The translations under genes were made by a program, and so were the position numbers. 64,000 nt of DNA from a bacterium (GTDB lineage: Bacteria; SZUA-79; Acidulodesulfobacterales; Acidulodesulfobacteraceae). The number at the start of each line of letters is the position of its first letter. Within the stretch, counting starts at the first letter, position 1. Below, in pieces: positions 51,190-61,409 of the stretch. Where the stretch lies: positions 372,001 through 436,000 of the forward strand of contig JAJYDX010000001.1 in NCBI GenBank assembly GCA_021777135.1. Direction: 5' to 3'. The notes under the pieces were generated by a model, which was not told where the DNA came from, searched no databases, and saw nothing but the letters and a program-made list of their open reading frames with translations.

Positions 51190-52497
51190 ATGAATATAAA
51201 TAGCGAGCATAATGCCGAACTTGATTATTTCATAGAAAAATTCGGTGCCTCTTTGAACCATGAAGCTATAATAAAAGAAGATATTTTAAGGCTGGGGGTT
51301 TCATTCGGTGAAGTTTCACCTGAAAAAAACTTTTCCGGAAAATCGTATTTTATTTTTTCATTTAATGTGGATAATGACGGAGACGTGATTAATAAAAAAT
51401 ATCCCGAAGAAATATCTATTGAAAATGGACCATACAACTTAAAAAGAACTATAATTTCTGTCCGTATTAATAAAACCTCGCCTTATATCATAAGAAGCGA
51501 TGGAAATTCTGAAGAATATAAACTTTATCTGAACGACATTTTCATGGGAGACGTTTATTTTTCACCTGAAAAATCTTATATGCTTAAAAAAACAAGCTCG
51601 GGGAAATCGGTCAGAGATGTAGCTCCTACTATAGAATGGGGTTATTTAATATATCTTGCCGTATTCAGAATGTGCCAATATTTTGAAAATCAAACGGAAT
51701 GTGCTTTCTGTGATATGAACTCAAATTACCTAAATCAAAAAAAGGCCAATAAAAACTATTCCGCTGTTAAATTAGTAGAAGACGTTTTAGACTCGTTATC
51801 CATAATAGAATCTTCCGATGATTCTGAAGCCGGAGCATATACTTTAACCGGCGGCAGCATAATAGACGAAATTAAATTTAAAGGCGATACGGAAATAGAT
51901 TTTTACGTTAGGTTTCTTGAAGCAATAGAAGAAAAATTCCGAGGAAAATGGATAAGTAAAGTCGTAGTGCAGGCGCATACGCAAAAAAATTTGAAAAGAC
52001 TTAAAACTGCCGGAGCCTATATTTATCACACTAATTTTGAAGTTTGGGACAAAAATCTTTTTGAAAATATTTGCCCCGGCAAATCAAAATTCATTGGCAG
52101 AGACGAATGGGTTAAGCGAATAGTTGACGCCGTTTCCGTATTCGGAGAATATAAGGTTATTCCAAACTTTGTTGCTGGAATTGAGCTTTCAAAGCCCTTT
52201 GGTTTCAACAACATAGACGATGCCGTAAATTCGACCGCCGAAGGACTTGAATTCTTTATGTCTAATAATGTTATCCCAAGATATACAACATGGTGTCCTG
52301 AAAAAACAAGCAAATTAGGAAAATTAGGCAATTCATCCGCTCCTTTAGAATATTACGTAAAACTATTGCTTAAATGGCATGAACTTCATTATAAGCATAA
52401 CCTTCCTATACCGGAAGGTTACGGTGCTGCAGGAGCAGGTAAAGCAGAGTTTTCAGTTAGCGCTTTTATGGACGCTTTTAAGGTTGAAACTACTTAA
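51190..52497 (+). CDS. Radical-SAM-like protein with C-x8-C-x2-C cluster
   Basis: A 435-residue protein. The first 150 residues have no known fold; then Cys162, Cys171 and Cys174 form a loose radical-SAM motif (MCQYFENQTECAFC), followed by a TIM-barrel-like part with TLTGGSIID and FVAGIELSKPFGF. The spacing differs from the usual C-x3-C-x2-C but resembles a set of unassigned radical-SAM proteins with a CxYW-type motif. It should bind [4Fe-4S] and SAM. Substrate unknown. A TATAAT at 51173-51178 lies 12 bases before ATG 51190, so the mRNA may have almost no leader. Confidence 0.75.
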   Translation: MNINSEHNAELDYFIEKFGASLNHEAIIKEDILRLGVSFGEVSPEKNFSGKSYFIFSFNVDNDGDVINKKYPEEISIENGPYNLKRTIISVRINKTSPYIIRSDGNSEEYKLYLNDIFMGDVYFSPEKSYMLKKTSSGKSVRDVAPTIEWGYLIYLAVFRMCQYFENQTECAFCDMNSNYLNQKKANKNYSAVKLVEDVLDSLSIIESSDDSEAGAYTLTGGSIIDEIKFKGDTEIDFYVRFLEAIEEKFRGKWISKVVVQAHTQKNLKRLKTAGAYIYHTNFEVWDKNLFENICPGKSKFIGRDEWVKRIVDAVSVFGEYKVIPNFVAGIELSKPFGFNNIDDAVNSTAEGLEFFMSNNVIPRYTTWCPEKTSKLGKLGNSSAPLEYYVKLLLKWHELHYKHNLPIPEGYGAAGAGKAEFSVSAFMDAFKVETT

Positions 52498-52602
52498 AAA
52501 TTATGTTATCATATAAAATATATAAATATTTATATATCTATATAAAATAAAACAAATAATATAAAAAAACAATTAATAAAATCAATATAAAGAGAGGTTG
52601 TT

Positions 52603-53571
52603 ATGACATACGGAAATGAAATGGATGGGAATAAGGATTACTATGAAGAAGGAGCAGATTCCTGCGGTTGCGGCAGTGGAGACGAGGATGGTTCCTCCTG
52701 CGGTTGCGGCAGTGGAGACGAGGATGGTTCCTCCTGCGGTTGCGGAGGCGGAGAAGGGCATGAACATGGAAGCAGGAATCCATTTGACGAGCAAACGCCA
52801 ATTAGCGGAGTTAAAAACATCATTGCCGTTGCCAGTGGAAAAGGCGGCGTAGGAAAATCTACTTTTAGCGTGAACCTGGCTATTACTTTAGCAAACCAAG
52901 GCAAAAAAGTCGGATTATTGGATGCCGACCTTTACGGACCCAGCGTTCCAACTATGATGGGAATAAACAAAAGACCGGATCTTACATCTAATAATAAAAT
53001 AGTTCCACTTGAAAAATTTGGCATAAAGCTTATGTCGCTGGGTTTTTTGATTCCGGAAGATGCTCCTGCCATATGGAGAGGACCGGTTGTTATGCAGGTT
53101 ATAACGCAGTTTTTAAAAGACGTTGAATGGGGTGAAATAGATTTTTTAGTAGTCGATCTTCCCCCGGGAACCGGCGATATACAGCTTACTTTGGTCCAGA
53201 CGGTTCCAATAAATTTTGCAATAGTTGTTTCGACACCGCAGGATATTTCTCTTATTGATGCAAAAAAGGCTCTTGCAATGTTCGACAAGGTTAACGTCCC
53301 AGTTTTCGGAATAGTAGAAAACATGAGCTACTTTATATGTCCGCATTGCAATAAACGTTCTGATATATTCAAGCATGGTGGAGCTAAAGCGGCAGCAGAA
53401 AAATTAGGCGTGAATTTTCTAGGAGACATACCAATAGTTGAAGATATTTGCGAACTATCCGATAAAGGAGAGCCTATAATGACTAAAGACATACATCCGG
53501 AGGTAAAATCGGTGTTTAATAAAATATCCGATTCTTTGATTTTGAGGTCTGAGCAGAGGGCAGCAATATAA
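52603..53571 (+). CDS. Mrp/NBP35-family iron-sulfur carrier ATPase
   Basis: A 322-residue P-loop ATPase. Residues 19-50 form a repeated Cys-rich tail (CGC at 21, 33 and 45 within copies of a 12-residue unit), then GHEHG. The deviant Walker A SGKGGVGKST is at about 78-87, with LDADLYGPS after it, and a CPHC pair near 245 is the usual cluster site. Mrp proteins move [4Fe-4S] clusters to target proteins. The repeated tail replaces the standard domain ahead of the ATPase and may bind metal or another cluster. Confidence 0.92.
   Translation: MTYGNEMDGNKDYYEEGADSCGCGSGDEDGSSCGCGSGDEDGSSCGCGGGEGHEHGSRNPFDEQTPISGVKNIIAVASGKGGVGKSTFSVNLAITLANQGKKVGLLDADLYGPSVPTMMGINKRPDLTSNNKIVPLEKFGIKLMSLGFLIPEDAPAIWRGPVVMQVITQFLKDVEWGEIDFLVVDLPPGTGDIQLTLVQTVPINFAIVVSTPQDISLIDAKKALAMFDKVNVPVFGIVENMSYFICPHCNKRSDIFKHGGAKAAAEKLGVNFLGDIPIVEDICELSDKGEPIMTKDIHPEVKSVFNKISDSLILRSEQRAAI
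52660..52745 (+). repeat. 36-base in-frame tandem repeat in the Mrp gene
   Basis: Two identical 36-base units (52660-52695 and 52696-52731) plus the first 14 bases of a third, coding for SCGCGSGDEDGS-type units. Identity at DNA level points to recent slippage, so copy number may vary among strains. Confidence 0.9.
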
Positions 53572-53631
53572 ATAAGAAATAAAGCTTAAGTAGAAAAAAA
53601 ATTATTAAATCTATTAAGGAGGATTTACTAA

Positions 53632-53967
53632 ATGGCTTCAGAAAAAGTTTTAGCTATTACGGATTCAAATTTTGATGCTGAGGTTTTAAAATCGGATAAG
53701 CCGGTTCTTGTAGATTTTTGGGCGGTATGGTGTGCTCCATGCAGGGCTGTTGCTCCAGTTATTGATGAGATTGCATCGGATTATGACGGAAAGATTAAAG
53801 TTGGCAAAGTTAATGTGGATGAAAATCAAGTTGTTCCGGGAAAATACGGAATAAGAGGAATACCAACCGTCATTCTCTTCAATAAAGGACAAGTCGCAGA
53901 CCAAATAGTAGGAGCGGCACCTAAAGCTTCTTTTAAACAGATGATAGACAAAGTTATTGGTAATTAA
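53632..53967 (+). CDS. trxA: Thioredoxin (WCAPC active site)
   Basis: A 111-residue thioredoxin with the active site WCAPC (Cys34, Cys37), where most have WCGPC, and the cis-Pro segment [11 protein letters not shown]. It reduces protein disulfides in the cytoplasm. A strong AAGGAGG ribosome site lies upstream. It follows the Mrp gene by 60 bases. Confidence 0.94.
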   Translation: MASEKVLAITDSNFDAEVLKSDKPVLVDFWAVWCAPCRAVAPVIDEIASDYDGKIKVGKVNVDENQVVPGKYGIRGIPTVILFNKGQVADQIVGAAPKASFKQMIDKVIGN

Positions 53968-54010
53968 GCCGAGAAATAAAAAAATATTTTACAAATTTCA
54001 TAAATATAAG

Positions 54011-54044
54011 AATAGAGGTATCTGATTAATCAGATACCTCTATT
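54011..54044. terminator. Bidirectional terminator, perfect 34-base palindrome
   Basis: The arms AATAGAGGTATCTGATT and their exact complement meet at 54027/54028. Followed by T/A-rich bases on both strands, it separates trxA from the convergent CNNM gene and can stop both. Confidence 0.8.
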
Positions 54045-54069
54045 TATTTAACATAAAATATTTTCTGAT

Positions 54070-55320
54070 TTAGAAACTCATTATTACTTCTTTTATAGAT
54101 TTACTTGTAGATTTGGATACAGTAAAGTTTATATCGTCTATTGTGAATTTTTCGCCTGAAACAGGTATTCTACCAAGTCTATCCATAATTAATCCGGATA
54201 CGGTTTCATAATCTCCTTCAGGGTTATTTACGATGTCTATATTAAAAAGTTCGGATAGTTCATCTAAAGTAAGCCTAGTGTTTATTAAATAAGTATTTTT
54301 GCCTATTTTTTTATACATTGCTTCTTCCTCGTCTGTTTCGTCCCTAATTTCACCAACGATTTCTTCAAGAATATCTTCGAAAGTTATTATTCCGGAAGCG
54401 CCGCCATATTCGTCTACTACCACGACCATCTGCTGACGGCTTTTTTGCATTTTTAGCATAATATTAGAAATTTTTAAAGTTTCTGGTATAAATAAAACCG
54501 GTTTTGCAATTTCTCCAGCCATTTTATCAGCATTTTCCTGATTGTATATATCAAAAGCGAAGACTAAGCCAGATATATTGTCAATACGTTCCTTATAAAC
54601 CGGTATCCTAGAATAGTTAGTATCATCGAATATCAGTCTTGCCTTGGCTACAGTATCATTTTCGCTTAAAGCTATAACGCTTATTAGAGGAATCATAATA
54701 TCTTTTGAGGTTTTATTTCCAAATTCAAATATCCTTTTTATTATTTTTTTATCATACTCTTTAAATTCTTCAATATTTCCGCTAATTGTAAGCACCTTGA
54801 TAAGTTCATCTTTTGTTAAAAAGACGTTTTTGGATTTACTCTTAAAAACTAGATTTAATAATTTTGAAAGTGTTATAAAAATTATATTTATAGGAAAAAA
54901 TATTATAGAAAAAATACTTATAAAAGGAATACTCTTTAGCATAAGGCTATTAGCGTAGCGCCTGTATATCATTTTTGGAATAATTTCTCCAAAAATTACC
55001 ATTACAGGCGTAAGAATGACTGCTGTTACAAAAGGCGTATAAGATTTTGCAAATTCATATATAAGAGTGGTTGCGAGAATCGTTGCAGAAGTATAAGCAA
55101 TGTTATTACCTATTAGTGATGTGGCAAAGGTGCTTTCTGGCTTTTTAGTCATTGAGAGCAAAAATTTAGCAAGTTTACTCCCCCCGGTTTCTTTATGTTT
55201 AATTTTTATTTTGTCATAACTTATAATGCCAATTTCGGAACCGGCAAAAAATCCTTCAAAAAATATTGCGGCAATTATTATTAATATATAAATATATACA
55301 TTATTGTACATCATATTCAT
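54070..55320 (-). CDS. CNNM/CorC-HlyC family membrane protein
   Basis: A 416-residue protein with an N-terminal DUF21 domain of about four helices (to 190), a pair of CBS domains (about 205-325) containing FEDILEEIVGEI, and a C-terminal CorC_HlyC domain (about 340-416). The family is linked to magnesium or cobalt transport and divalent ion resistance, often annotated as hemolysin. It overlaps the next upstream CNNM gene by 20 bases; alternative starts at Met3 or Met4 would reduce that. Confidence 0.92.
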   Translation of the reverse strand: MNMMYNNVYIYILIIIAAIFFEGFFAGSEIGIISYDKIKIKHKETGGSKLAKFLLSMTKKPESTFATSLIGNNIAYTSATILATTLIYEFAKSYTPFVTAVILTPVMVIFGEIIPKMIYRRYANSLMLKSIPFISIFSIIFFPINIIFITLSKLLNLVFKSKSKNVFLTKDELIKVLTISGNIEEFKEYDKKIIKRIFEFGNKTSKDIMIPLISVIALSENDTVAKARLIFDDTNYSRIPVYKERIDNISGLVFAFDIYNQENADKMAGEIAKPVLFIPETLKISNIMLKMQKSRQQMVVVVDEYGGASGIITFEDILEEIVGEIRDETDEEEAMYKKIGKNTYLINTRLTLDELSELFNIDIVNNPEGDYETVSGLIMDRLGRIPVSGEKFTIDDINFTVSKSTSKSIKEVIMSF

Positions 55321-56272
55321 CCTCTATTTCACCGAATATTTCTTCTAAAAGGTCTTCCATAGTTATAATGCCTGACATTTTACCATATTCGTTTACTACT
55401 ACTGCAATATGTATTTTCTTTTTTTGAAGTTCCCTAAAGAGTTCGAGCGCGTTTTTTGAGCCTGGAATGAAGTAAGGTTTAATCAAAAAAGAATTAAGCG
55501 TTCTTTTTTCTTCGCTTTTGTTGTAAACCTTTGACAATATGTTTTTCGCAAGAATTATCCCTATTATGTTATCCTTCTCCCTAAAATATATTGGAACCCG
55601 CGAAAAATGGTTGGATTCTATAAATTCGACAGCGGAGGAGACAGGGGTGTTGACATCTAACTCAAAAACATTATCTTTTTTAGTCATAATATTGGAAGCT
55701 TTTAAATAGGAAAGCTTTAAAAAATTTTTTAAAAATTCATATTCTTTCTCTTTTATCTCCCCTTCATTCCTTCCTATTTCAATTATAGTTCTCAATTCTT
55801 CATTGGATATAGACTCCTCCTTTTTTAATTGAAGGCGTTTTCCGGCAAACCCGGTTTTTTCTAATAGCAGTCCAGCAAAATAAACTACGTGGAAAAACAT
55901 ATTAGAAACTAATAAAGAAAGTTCTACGGGTTTTTTAAGAGCGATTATCTTGGGAACTATTTCCGCTAGGATTATAAGAATAAGCGAAATAAATATAATA
56001 GAATAAATAACTGGCAAATGTTGAAAATACATTTTTAAAATTATGGAGCCGATGCTTGCCGTTATAATGTTAGCCGCCATATTTCCAATTAAAATAATGA
56101 TAAGGAATACGGAAGAGTTTCTTATTAAAAAAATCACCTTGTTTTTTTTTCTCATATTCAATTCGTCAATATCAGCTTGAGTAAGAGAAAATATTGAAGA
56201 TTCAGATATGGAAAAAACTGATGAAATTATAAGGAATAAGATAAACAGGAAAAATGAAAGAAAAATATACAT
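55301..56272 (-). CDS. Second CNNM-family membrane protein, without CorC domain
   Basis: A 323-residue relative of the downstream protein with DUF21 helices (1-150) and a CBS pair (about 195-320) ending in MEDLLEEIFGEIEDEYD, but lacking the C-terminal CorC_HlyC domain. Two overlapping genes of this family side by side suggest a heteromeric membrane complex. It follows thiL by 8 bases. Confidence 0.9.
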   Translation of the reverse strand: MYIFLSFFLFILFLIISSVFSISESSIFSLTQADIDELNMRKKNKVIFLIRNSSVFLIIILIGNMAANIITASIGSIILKMYFQHLPVIYSIIFISLILIILAEIVPKIIALKKPVELSLLVSNMFFHVVYFAGLLLEKTGFAGKRLQLKKEESISNEELRTIIEIGRNEGEIKEKEYEFLKNFLKLSYLKASNIMTKKDNVFELDVNTPVSSAVEFIESNHFSRVPIYFREKDNIIGIILAKNILSKVYNKSEEKRTLNSFLIKPYFIPGSKNALELFRELQKKKIHIAVVVNEYGKMSGIITMEDLLEEIFGEIEDEYDVQ

Positions 56273-56280
56273 AATTTATA

Positions 56281-57315
56281 TTATAAATGTTTAAAGGTAA
56301 AGTCTTTAGGTAAGTAAACAGCACCGTCTTTTAAAAATTTTACACATGACGGTTTATTTGTGATACGTCCTATTTTTTTTATTTTTACAGATTTTACCCT
56401 TGAAAGCCTTAACAATTCTTTTTCATTATTTTTTTCAGATGTCCATAAGAGTTCATAATCTTCACCGAACGAAATTGCTTTATCGATGTAATCTTTAATA
56501 TTTAATATATCGCATATATATTTTAAATCTTGATTTATAGGTATTTCATCAATATTTATTTCGCATCCGCACTCCTTGCCAACAATATTATAAACATCCT
56601 TAATGAGTCCGTCGCTAATGTCGGTTAGCGAATTCGCTAATTTTTTTTCCGATAATCTTTTGCCTAAATTTATCCTAGGTTCAGGAAGTTTGTGTCTTTG
56701 TATGAATTTTTCTATAAGTTTTTTATCTTCAACCTTGAGATTTGGATAATTTTTAAAAATATAATTTTTATTGTGGTTAAGAAAAAACGACAACCATGAA
56801 TTTCCTAATTCTCCGGAAACATAAACCTGGTTATCTTTTGAAGAATTAAATCGCCTAATTGCGTTATTATTTTTATAGTCGCCTATTATTGTAATTGATA
56901 TCGAAAATTCAGAAGACTTTGATATATTTCCGCCTATAAGGGAAACCCTGTATTTTTTTGCGGCAGCAACAATTCCTAATAAAACGCTTCTTATATCTCC
57001 TTCATTAATATATGGCGGTACAAAGAAAGATAATATGAACACCCTAGGAATGCCACCCATAGCGGCGATATCGCTTAAATTAACAAGTAGGGATTTTTTT
57101 CCTATTTCATAAAAATCATATGAATCAAAATTAAAATGGACATTTTCGGTAATACTGTCCGAACTTACGAGTAAGCAATTTTTATCTTTGATAATAGCGC
57201 AATCATCGCCAATTGATTTAATAACCAATGATTTATTAAACTTTTGGGTTTCAAGGCTTAATCTTTCTATTTCTTTTATTAAAACTGCTTCATTAAGCTT
57301 TTCTTTTTTTATCAA
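56281..57315 (-). CDS. thiL: Thiamine-monophosphate kinase
   Basis: A 344-residue kinase that makes thiamine diphosphate. It has IGDDCAII near 36-43, [26 protein letters not shown] and the later [13 protein letters not shown] and GEDYELLW motifs. Its frame opens with TTG at 57315 inside the lon 3' end (23-base overlap), with no ATG nearby, so the exact start is uncertain. Its place between lon and the CNNM genes has no functional link. Confidence 0.92.
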   Translation of the reverse strand: MIKKEKLNEAVLIKEIERLSLETQKFNKSLVIKSIGDDCAIIKDKNCLLVSSDSITENVHFNFDSYDFYEIGKKSLLVNLSDIAAMGGIPRVFILSFFVPPYINEGDIRSVLLGIVAAAKKYRVSLIGGNISKSSEFSISITIIGDYKNNNAIRRFNSSKDNQVYVSGELGNSWLSFFLNHNKNYIFKNYPNLKVEDKKLIEKFIQRHKLPEPRINLGKRLSEKKLANSLTDISDGLIKDVYNIVGKECGCEINIDEIPINQDLKYICDILNIKDYIDKAISFGEDYELLWTSEKNNEKELLRLSRVKSVKIKKIGRITNKPSCVKFLKDGAVYLPKDFTFKHL

Positions 57316-59779
57316 CCTTATTTTTATTATTTTTTTTAGTTTTATTGGAACCCTCGTTTATATCCGATATGCCTACTATCGCATGTTTTATTACTTCATC
57401 CATATGTCTGACCGGTATAAATTTAAGGTTTTTCTTGACTAATGGAGAAATATCTTCAAGGTCCTTTTTGTTTCTTTCGGGTATTAGAATAGTTTTAATT
57501 CCTGTTCTTAAAGCAGCTAACGATTTTTCTTTTAAACCGCCTATAGGGAGTACGTTACCTCTTAAAGTTATTTCGCCTGTCATTGCTATATCTTTTCTAA
57601 CAGGTTTTTTCAACAGTGCAGATATTAAGGATGTTGCCATAGTAATTCCGGCAGAAGGTCCGTCTTTTGGTATAGCTCCTTCTGGTATATGTATATGGAT
57701 ATCGTTTTTTTCAAACGTATCAGTTTTAATTCCAAGTTCATCGGATTTGGATCTTGCATAGCTGACCGCGGCATGAGCTGATTCTTTCATAACCTCGCCA
57801 AGCTGACCGGTAAGAGACACACCACCTTTTCCTTTGACGAGAATGGTTTCTATATATAATACTTCTCCGCCTATTGGTGTCCATGCGAGACCGGTAGCCA
57901 CTCCTATTTCGTCTTTCTGCCTCTCTTCCTCTGGAAGTATTTTTATAGTTCCAAGATATTTATGTATATTTTTATCGGTTACAATATATTTCTTAATTTT
58001 GTTTTCAGCTATAAGTCTTGCTACTTTTCTGCATACCGTTCCGATTTCGCGCTCTAAATTTCTTAATCCGGCCTCCCTGGTATAGCCACTAATAATAGTT
58101 TTTACGGCGCTGGGCTTAAATTCTATATAGTCTTTTTTTAACCCATTTTCTTTAATTTGTCTTGGTATAAGATATTTTTCGGTTATTTTTTCTTTTTCTT
58201 CGAGAGTATATCCTGATAAATTTATAATTTCCATCCTGTCCCTTAACGGAGAAGGTATGGTATCGGCAACGTTAGCTGTGGCAACGAACATTACATTAGA
58301 CAGGTCGAAGGGAACATTTAAATAGTGGTCTGAAAAGGAAAAATTCTGCTCCGGATCCAGTACTTCTAATAGGGCGGAAGAAGGGTCGCCTCTAAAATCA
58401 GTGCCGACCTTATCTATTTCGTCTATCATAAAAACAGGATTATTTGTTCCAGCCTGTTTTATCCCTTGTATAACTCTCCCCGGAAGCGCCCCGACATACG
58501 TTCTTCTGTGTCCTCTTATTTCTGCTTCGTCATGCACGCCTCCCAGAGAAACTCTTATGAATTTTCTATTCATAGCTTTTGCGATAGACTTGCCGAGAGA
58601 AGTTTTCCCGACGCCGGGAGGTCCTATGAAACAAAGTATGGGACCTTTCATCTTTTTATTTAGTTTTCGGACGCTTAAGTATTCTAGTATCCTATCTTTA
58701 ATTTTTTCAAGGTCGTAGTGGTCCTCGTCCAAAATCTTTTTTGCGATTTCTATATCTAGATTATCCTTCGTTTTTTTTGACCACGGTATATCGGAAAGCC
58801 ATTCCAAATAGGTTCTAATTGTAGAAGCCTCCGCGGCATCCTGATGCATAGATTCTAGCCTGGATAATTGCTTTTCTGCTTCCTTCAAAACATCTGGCGG
58901 CATTTTTGCAGCGTTAATCTTCTCCCTCAACTCGTCAATTTCCTGAGATTTTTCATCAGTTTCCCCAAGCTCCTGTTTTATTTGTCTAAGCTGTTCCCGC
59001 AAAAAATAATCCCTCTGAGTTTTAGTCATTTCTTCTTTTGCCTGAGACTGAATTTTTGCCTGCATGGAAAGAATTTCAATCTCCCTTGCGAGAATATCGT
59101 TAACTTTTTTGAGCCTTTCCACCTGATCGGTTTCTTCAAGAATTTTTTGAGATTCGTCTATTTTTAAACCTAGATTAGATGCTACTATATCTGCCAGCCT
59201 TCCCGGATTAGTAATATTTTCAAGTATAATCAATATATCCTGAGATGGGAGCCTGCCGAGAGACACATATTTTTCAAGCTGTTCTTTTACGTTTCTCATA
59301 AGGGCGTCAACCGCAGGAGTAATTTCCGCAACGTTTTCATCTTTAATTTTGGAAGCTTTTACAAGATAAAAAGGTTTTATCTGAACAAACGTTTCTATTT
59401 TGGCTTTTAGCAAACCCTGTACAAGTATTTTGACCCTTCCGTCGGGCAGTTTAAGCATTTTCATAATCATTGCGACTACGCCTACATCGTAAATATCGTT
59501 TTGCGAAGGTTCTTCGACGACTATGTCTTTTTGGGCGGATAAAAGGATAAGCCTGTCTTTAGACAAGGCTTCATCGACGGCTTTAATAGAAGCCTCTCTT
59601 CCAACGAAAAGCGGGATTATCATAAAAGGAAACAGCACGAGATCTCTTATTGGCAGAAGCGGGATTACTTCCGGAAGCTGAATTTCTTCAGGTAAATCCT
59701 GCTGTTCGGTATTTTCTCCTTTTCCTATTATAATTTCGTTAATATTGCTGCCGTTCATATTTGCATCGATTTTATTCAT
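57293..59779 (-). CDS. lon: ATP-dependent protease Lon
   Basis: An 828-residue LonA. The substrate-binding N-domain starts after a 38-residue acidic lead ([14 protein letters not shown]), Walker A GPPGVGKT is at 386-393, and the catalytic dyad is Ser709 (PKDGPSAG) and Lys752. The last 25 residues are a Lys/Asn-rich tail beyond the usual end. It degrades misfolded and regulatory proteins. Elsewhere it often follows clpX; here it is 18 kb away behind hsp20. Confidence 0.97.
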   Translation of the reverse strand: MNKIDANMNGSNINEIIIGKGENTEQQDLPEEIQLPEVIPLLPIRDLVLFPFMIIPLFVGREASIKAVDEALSKDRLILLSAQKDIVVEEPSQNDIYDVGVVAMIMKMLKLPDGRVKILVQGLLKAKIETFVQIKPFYLVKASKIKDENVAEITPAVDALMRNVKEQLEKYVSLGRLPSQDILIILENITNPGRLADIVASNLGLKIDESQKILEETDQVERLKKVNDILAREIEILSMQAKIQSQAKEEMTKTQRDYFLREQLRQIKQELGETDEKSQEIDELREKINAAKMPPDVLKEAEKQLSRLESMHQDAAEASTIRTYLEWLSDIPWSKKTKDNLDIEIAKKILDEDHYDLEKIKDRILEYLSVRKLNKKMKGPILCFIGPPGVGKTSLGKSIAKAMNRKFIRVSLGGVHDEAEIRGHRRTYVGALPGRVIQGIKQAGTNNPVFMIDEIDKVGTDFRGDPSSALLEVLDPEQNFSFSDHYLNVPFDLSNVMFVATANVADTIPSPLRDRMEIINLSGYTLEEKEKITEKYLIPRQIKENGLKKDYIEFKPSAVKTIISGYTREAGLRNLEREIGTVCRKVARLIAENKIKKYIVTDKNIHKYLGTIKILPEEERQKDEIGVATGLAWTPIGGEVLYIETILVKGKGGVSLTGQLGEVMKESAHAAVSYARSKSDELGIKTDTFEKNDIHIHIPEGAIPKDGPSAGITMATSLISALLKKPVRKDIAMTGEITLRGNVLPIGGLKEKSLAALRTGIKTILIPERNKKDLEDISPLVKKNLKFIPVRHMDEVIKHAIVGISDINEGSNKTKKNNKNKVDKKRKA

Positions 59780-59907
59780 ATTTAATTCCTCTGTTATTCT
59801 GTGATGTATTATATTATTATACTATATTTATATATATAATTCCTCGGTTAATTTTAATCCTTAATTTAGTGTTATAATTTTTTATTATACAGTATGATAT
59901 TCAATAT

Positions 59908-60360
59908 TTAAGAAATAGGTATCAATGTTCCGGAATTTATAAATATATCCCCTATCTCAAAATATATACTTAAAACGCCGCCCTCTAAAGCCGCCCTCAT
60001 ATTTTGTTTAGAAGGGGTAACCGGAAGCAGAACGAATCTTTCGAATCTGCCGAACCTTCTTTCTATACAGAAAAAATTAACGGTAGATTTTATTTTTGGT
60101 TCCGATTTCCATCTTATCGCAAGAATATTATTGTGAACCGCAATTAAAATATTATCTTTTGAAATTCCCGGCAATTCAATTTCTATAGTAAGTTTGCTTT
60201 TATCAGAGTATATATCTATTGGAGCCGAGTTTGTCTTAAAGGAATAAGGCAAATCCTCCATAGGAAAAAATCCGAAATGAAAATGAAAAAGTTTTTCTAT
60301 TTCATTTTTGAATTTTATCATTCTTTTGTTAAAATTTTCGTTATCGTCAAAAAATTTCAT
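59908..60360 (-). CDS. Hsp20/alpha-crystallin small heat-shock protein
   Basis: A 150-residue protein with the alpha-crystallin beta-sandwich (about 46-140), including PIDIYSDKSKLTIEIELPGISKDNILI and RRFGRFERFVLLP. The N-terminal tail is charged. It holds unfolded proteins for refolding. The following lon gene is 128 bases away and galU 4 bases upstream, so its stress control is not obvious from the sequence. Confidence 0.9.
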   Translation of the reverse strand: MKFFDDNENFNKRMIKFKNEIEKLFHFHFGFFPMEDLPYSFKTNSAPIDIYSDKSKLTIEIELPGISKDNILIAVHNNILAIRWKSEPKIKSTVNFFCIERRFGRFERFVLLPVTPSKQNMRAALEGGVLSIYFEIGDIFINSGTLIPIS

Positions 60361-60364
60361 AATT

Positions 60365-61237
60365 TTAATTCCCGCACAGTCTTGATTTTTTAATGAATTC
60401 CATTAAGCCTATTTTTACCTCATCATTTTTTAAACCGTAAATTATCTGTGCCCTAAGCAGATCAAGTTTATTGCCGCCGTCATACCTGCTGCCTTCAAAT
60501 TCTAATGCGTATACCGGCTGAATTTGCAGAAGCGATTTTATTGCATCGGTGAGTTGAATCTCTCCGCCCTTTCCCGGTTTTGTATCTTTAAGAAAGTTAA
60601 AAATATCAGGCGTTAAAATATACCTTCCTATTATAGCGAGATTTGAAGGGGCATCTTTAAGCTCCGGTTTTTCTACTAAATCTTCAACGGAGTAAAGACC
60701 TTTTTGAATTTCTTTTGCCTTTATTATGCCGTATTTTGGAATATCTTCATCTTTTACTCTCTGGACTGCTAAAACAGAATATCTAAAATTTTTATATACA
60801 TCGATCATCTGTTTCATAACTGGCTTCTCCGAATCTATAATATCGTCGCTTAAGACAACTGCGAAAGGTTCTTCGCCTACCATGTTCTGAGAGCATAAAA
60901 TTGCGTGTCCCAAGCCAAGCGCTTCTTTTTGTCTTGTGTATGTAAGACTGATACGGCTCGATATTTCATCTACGGATTTAAGCAGGTGATGTTTCCCTTT
61001 TTCTTTAAGTAAAACTTCATGTTCTATAGATCTGTCGAAATAATCTTCAATAGCGGTTTTGCCCCTTCCCGTAATAATGATTATATCTGTTATATCGGCG
61101 CTCATGCATTCTTCTACCCCATATTGTATAAGCGGCTTATCCACAAGTACCAGCATTTCTTTAGGAATTGATTTTGTAATAGGCAGAAGCCTTGTTCCTA
61201 GACCGGCGGCTGGAAAAACAGCTTTATTAACCTTCAT
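60365..61237 (-). CDS. galU: UTP-glucose-1-phosphate uridylyltransferase
   Basis: A 290-residue nucleotidyltransferase. The start KAVFPAAGLGTRLLPITKSIPKEM holds the nucleotide motif, and VEKPELKDAPSNLAIIGRYIL and GGEIQLTDAI are typical. It makes UDP-glucose for surface polysaccharides. It leads the galU-hsp20 pair and is divergent from the TlpA-type gene. Confidence 0.95.
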   Translation of the reverse strand: MKVNKAVFPAAGLGTRLLPITKSIPKEMLVLVDKPLIQYGVEECMSADITDIIIITGRGKTAIEDYFDRSIEHEVLLKEKGKHHLLKSVDEISSRISLTYTRQKEALGLGHAILCSQNMVGEEPFAVVLSDDIIDSEKPVMKQMIDVYKNFRYSVLAVQRVKDEDIPKYGIIKAKEIQKGLYSVEDLVEKPELKDAPSNLAIIGRYILTPDIFNFLKDTKPGKGGEIQLTDAIKSLLQIQPVYALEFEGSRYDGGNKLDLLRAQIIYGLKNDEVKIGLMEFIKKSRLCGN

Positions 61238-61286
61238 AAAATAAATAGCCTCCGTAAGTATATTTTAATGAATGATTACTTGAATT

Positions 61287-61314
61287 AATATATCATAAAA
61301 AAAATTTTTATCAA
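61287..61314 (-). promoter_or_regulatory. Promoter of galU
   Basis: On the minus strand TTGATA (61314-61309) and TATATT (61292-61287) are 16 bases apart. Confidence 0.5.
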
Positions 61315-61328
61315 TATTATTTTGATAA
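61308..61328. promoter_or_regulatory. Inverted repeat shared by two divergent promoters
   Basis: TTATCAA, seven bases, TTGATAA. Each arm contains the -35 of one divergent promoter, so a single bound protein could act on both galU and the tlpA-type gene. Confidence 0.45.
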
Positions 61329-61350
61329 TAGTTCGACTTTATGGTAGAAT
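61322..61350 (+). promoter_or_regulatory. Promoter of the TlpA-type gene
   Basis: TTGATA (61322-61327) and TAGAAT (61345-61350) are exactly 17 bases apart, about 53 bases before ATG 61410. Confidence 0.55.
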
Positions 61351-61409
61351 TAAACGAATGCATTAAGCGGTTATAAAATCTGTTATTAATTTTTTAGATA
61401 ATATAAAAA

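Noticed and set aside
52518-52537. AT-only 20-base palindrome before the Mrp gene
   Set aside because: It consists of A and T only and is expected by chance in such AT-rich gaps; no promoter or terminator fits it.
52660-52745. CRISPR-like array
   Set aside because: The 36-base units are directly tandem without spacers and in frame in the Mrp gene; no cas genes are near.
52582-52904. Several minus-strand frames opposite the Mrp Cys-repeat
   Set aside because: They are mirror products of the GC-rich tandem repeat and have no ribosome site.
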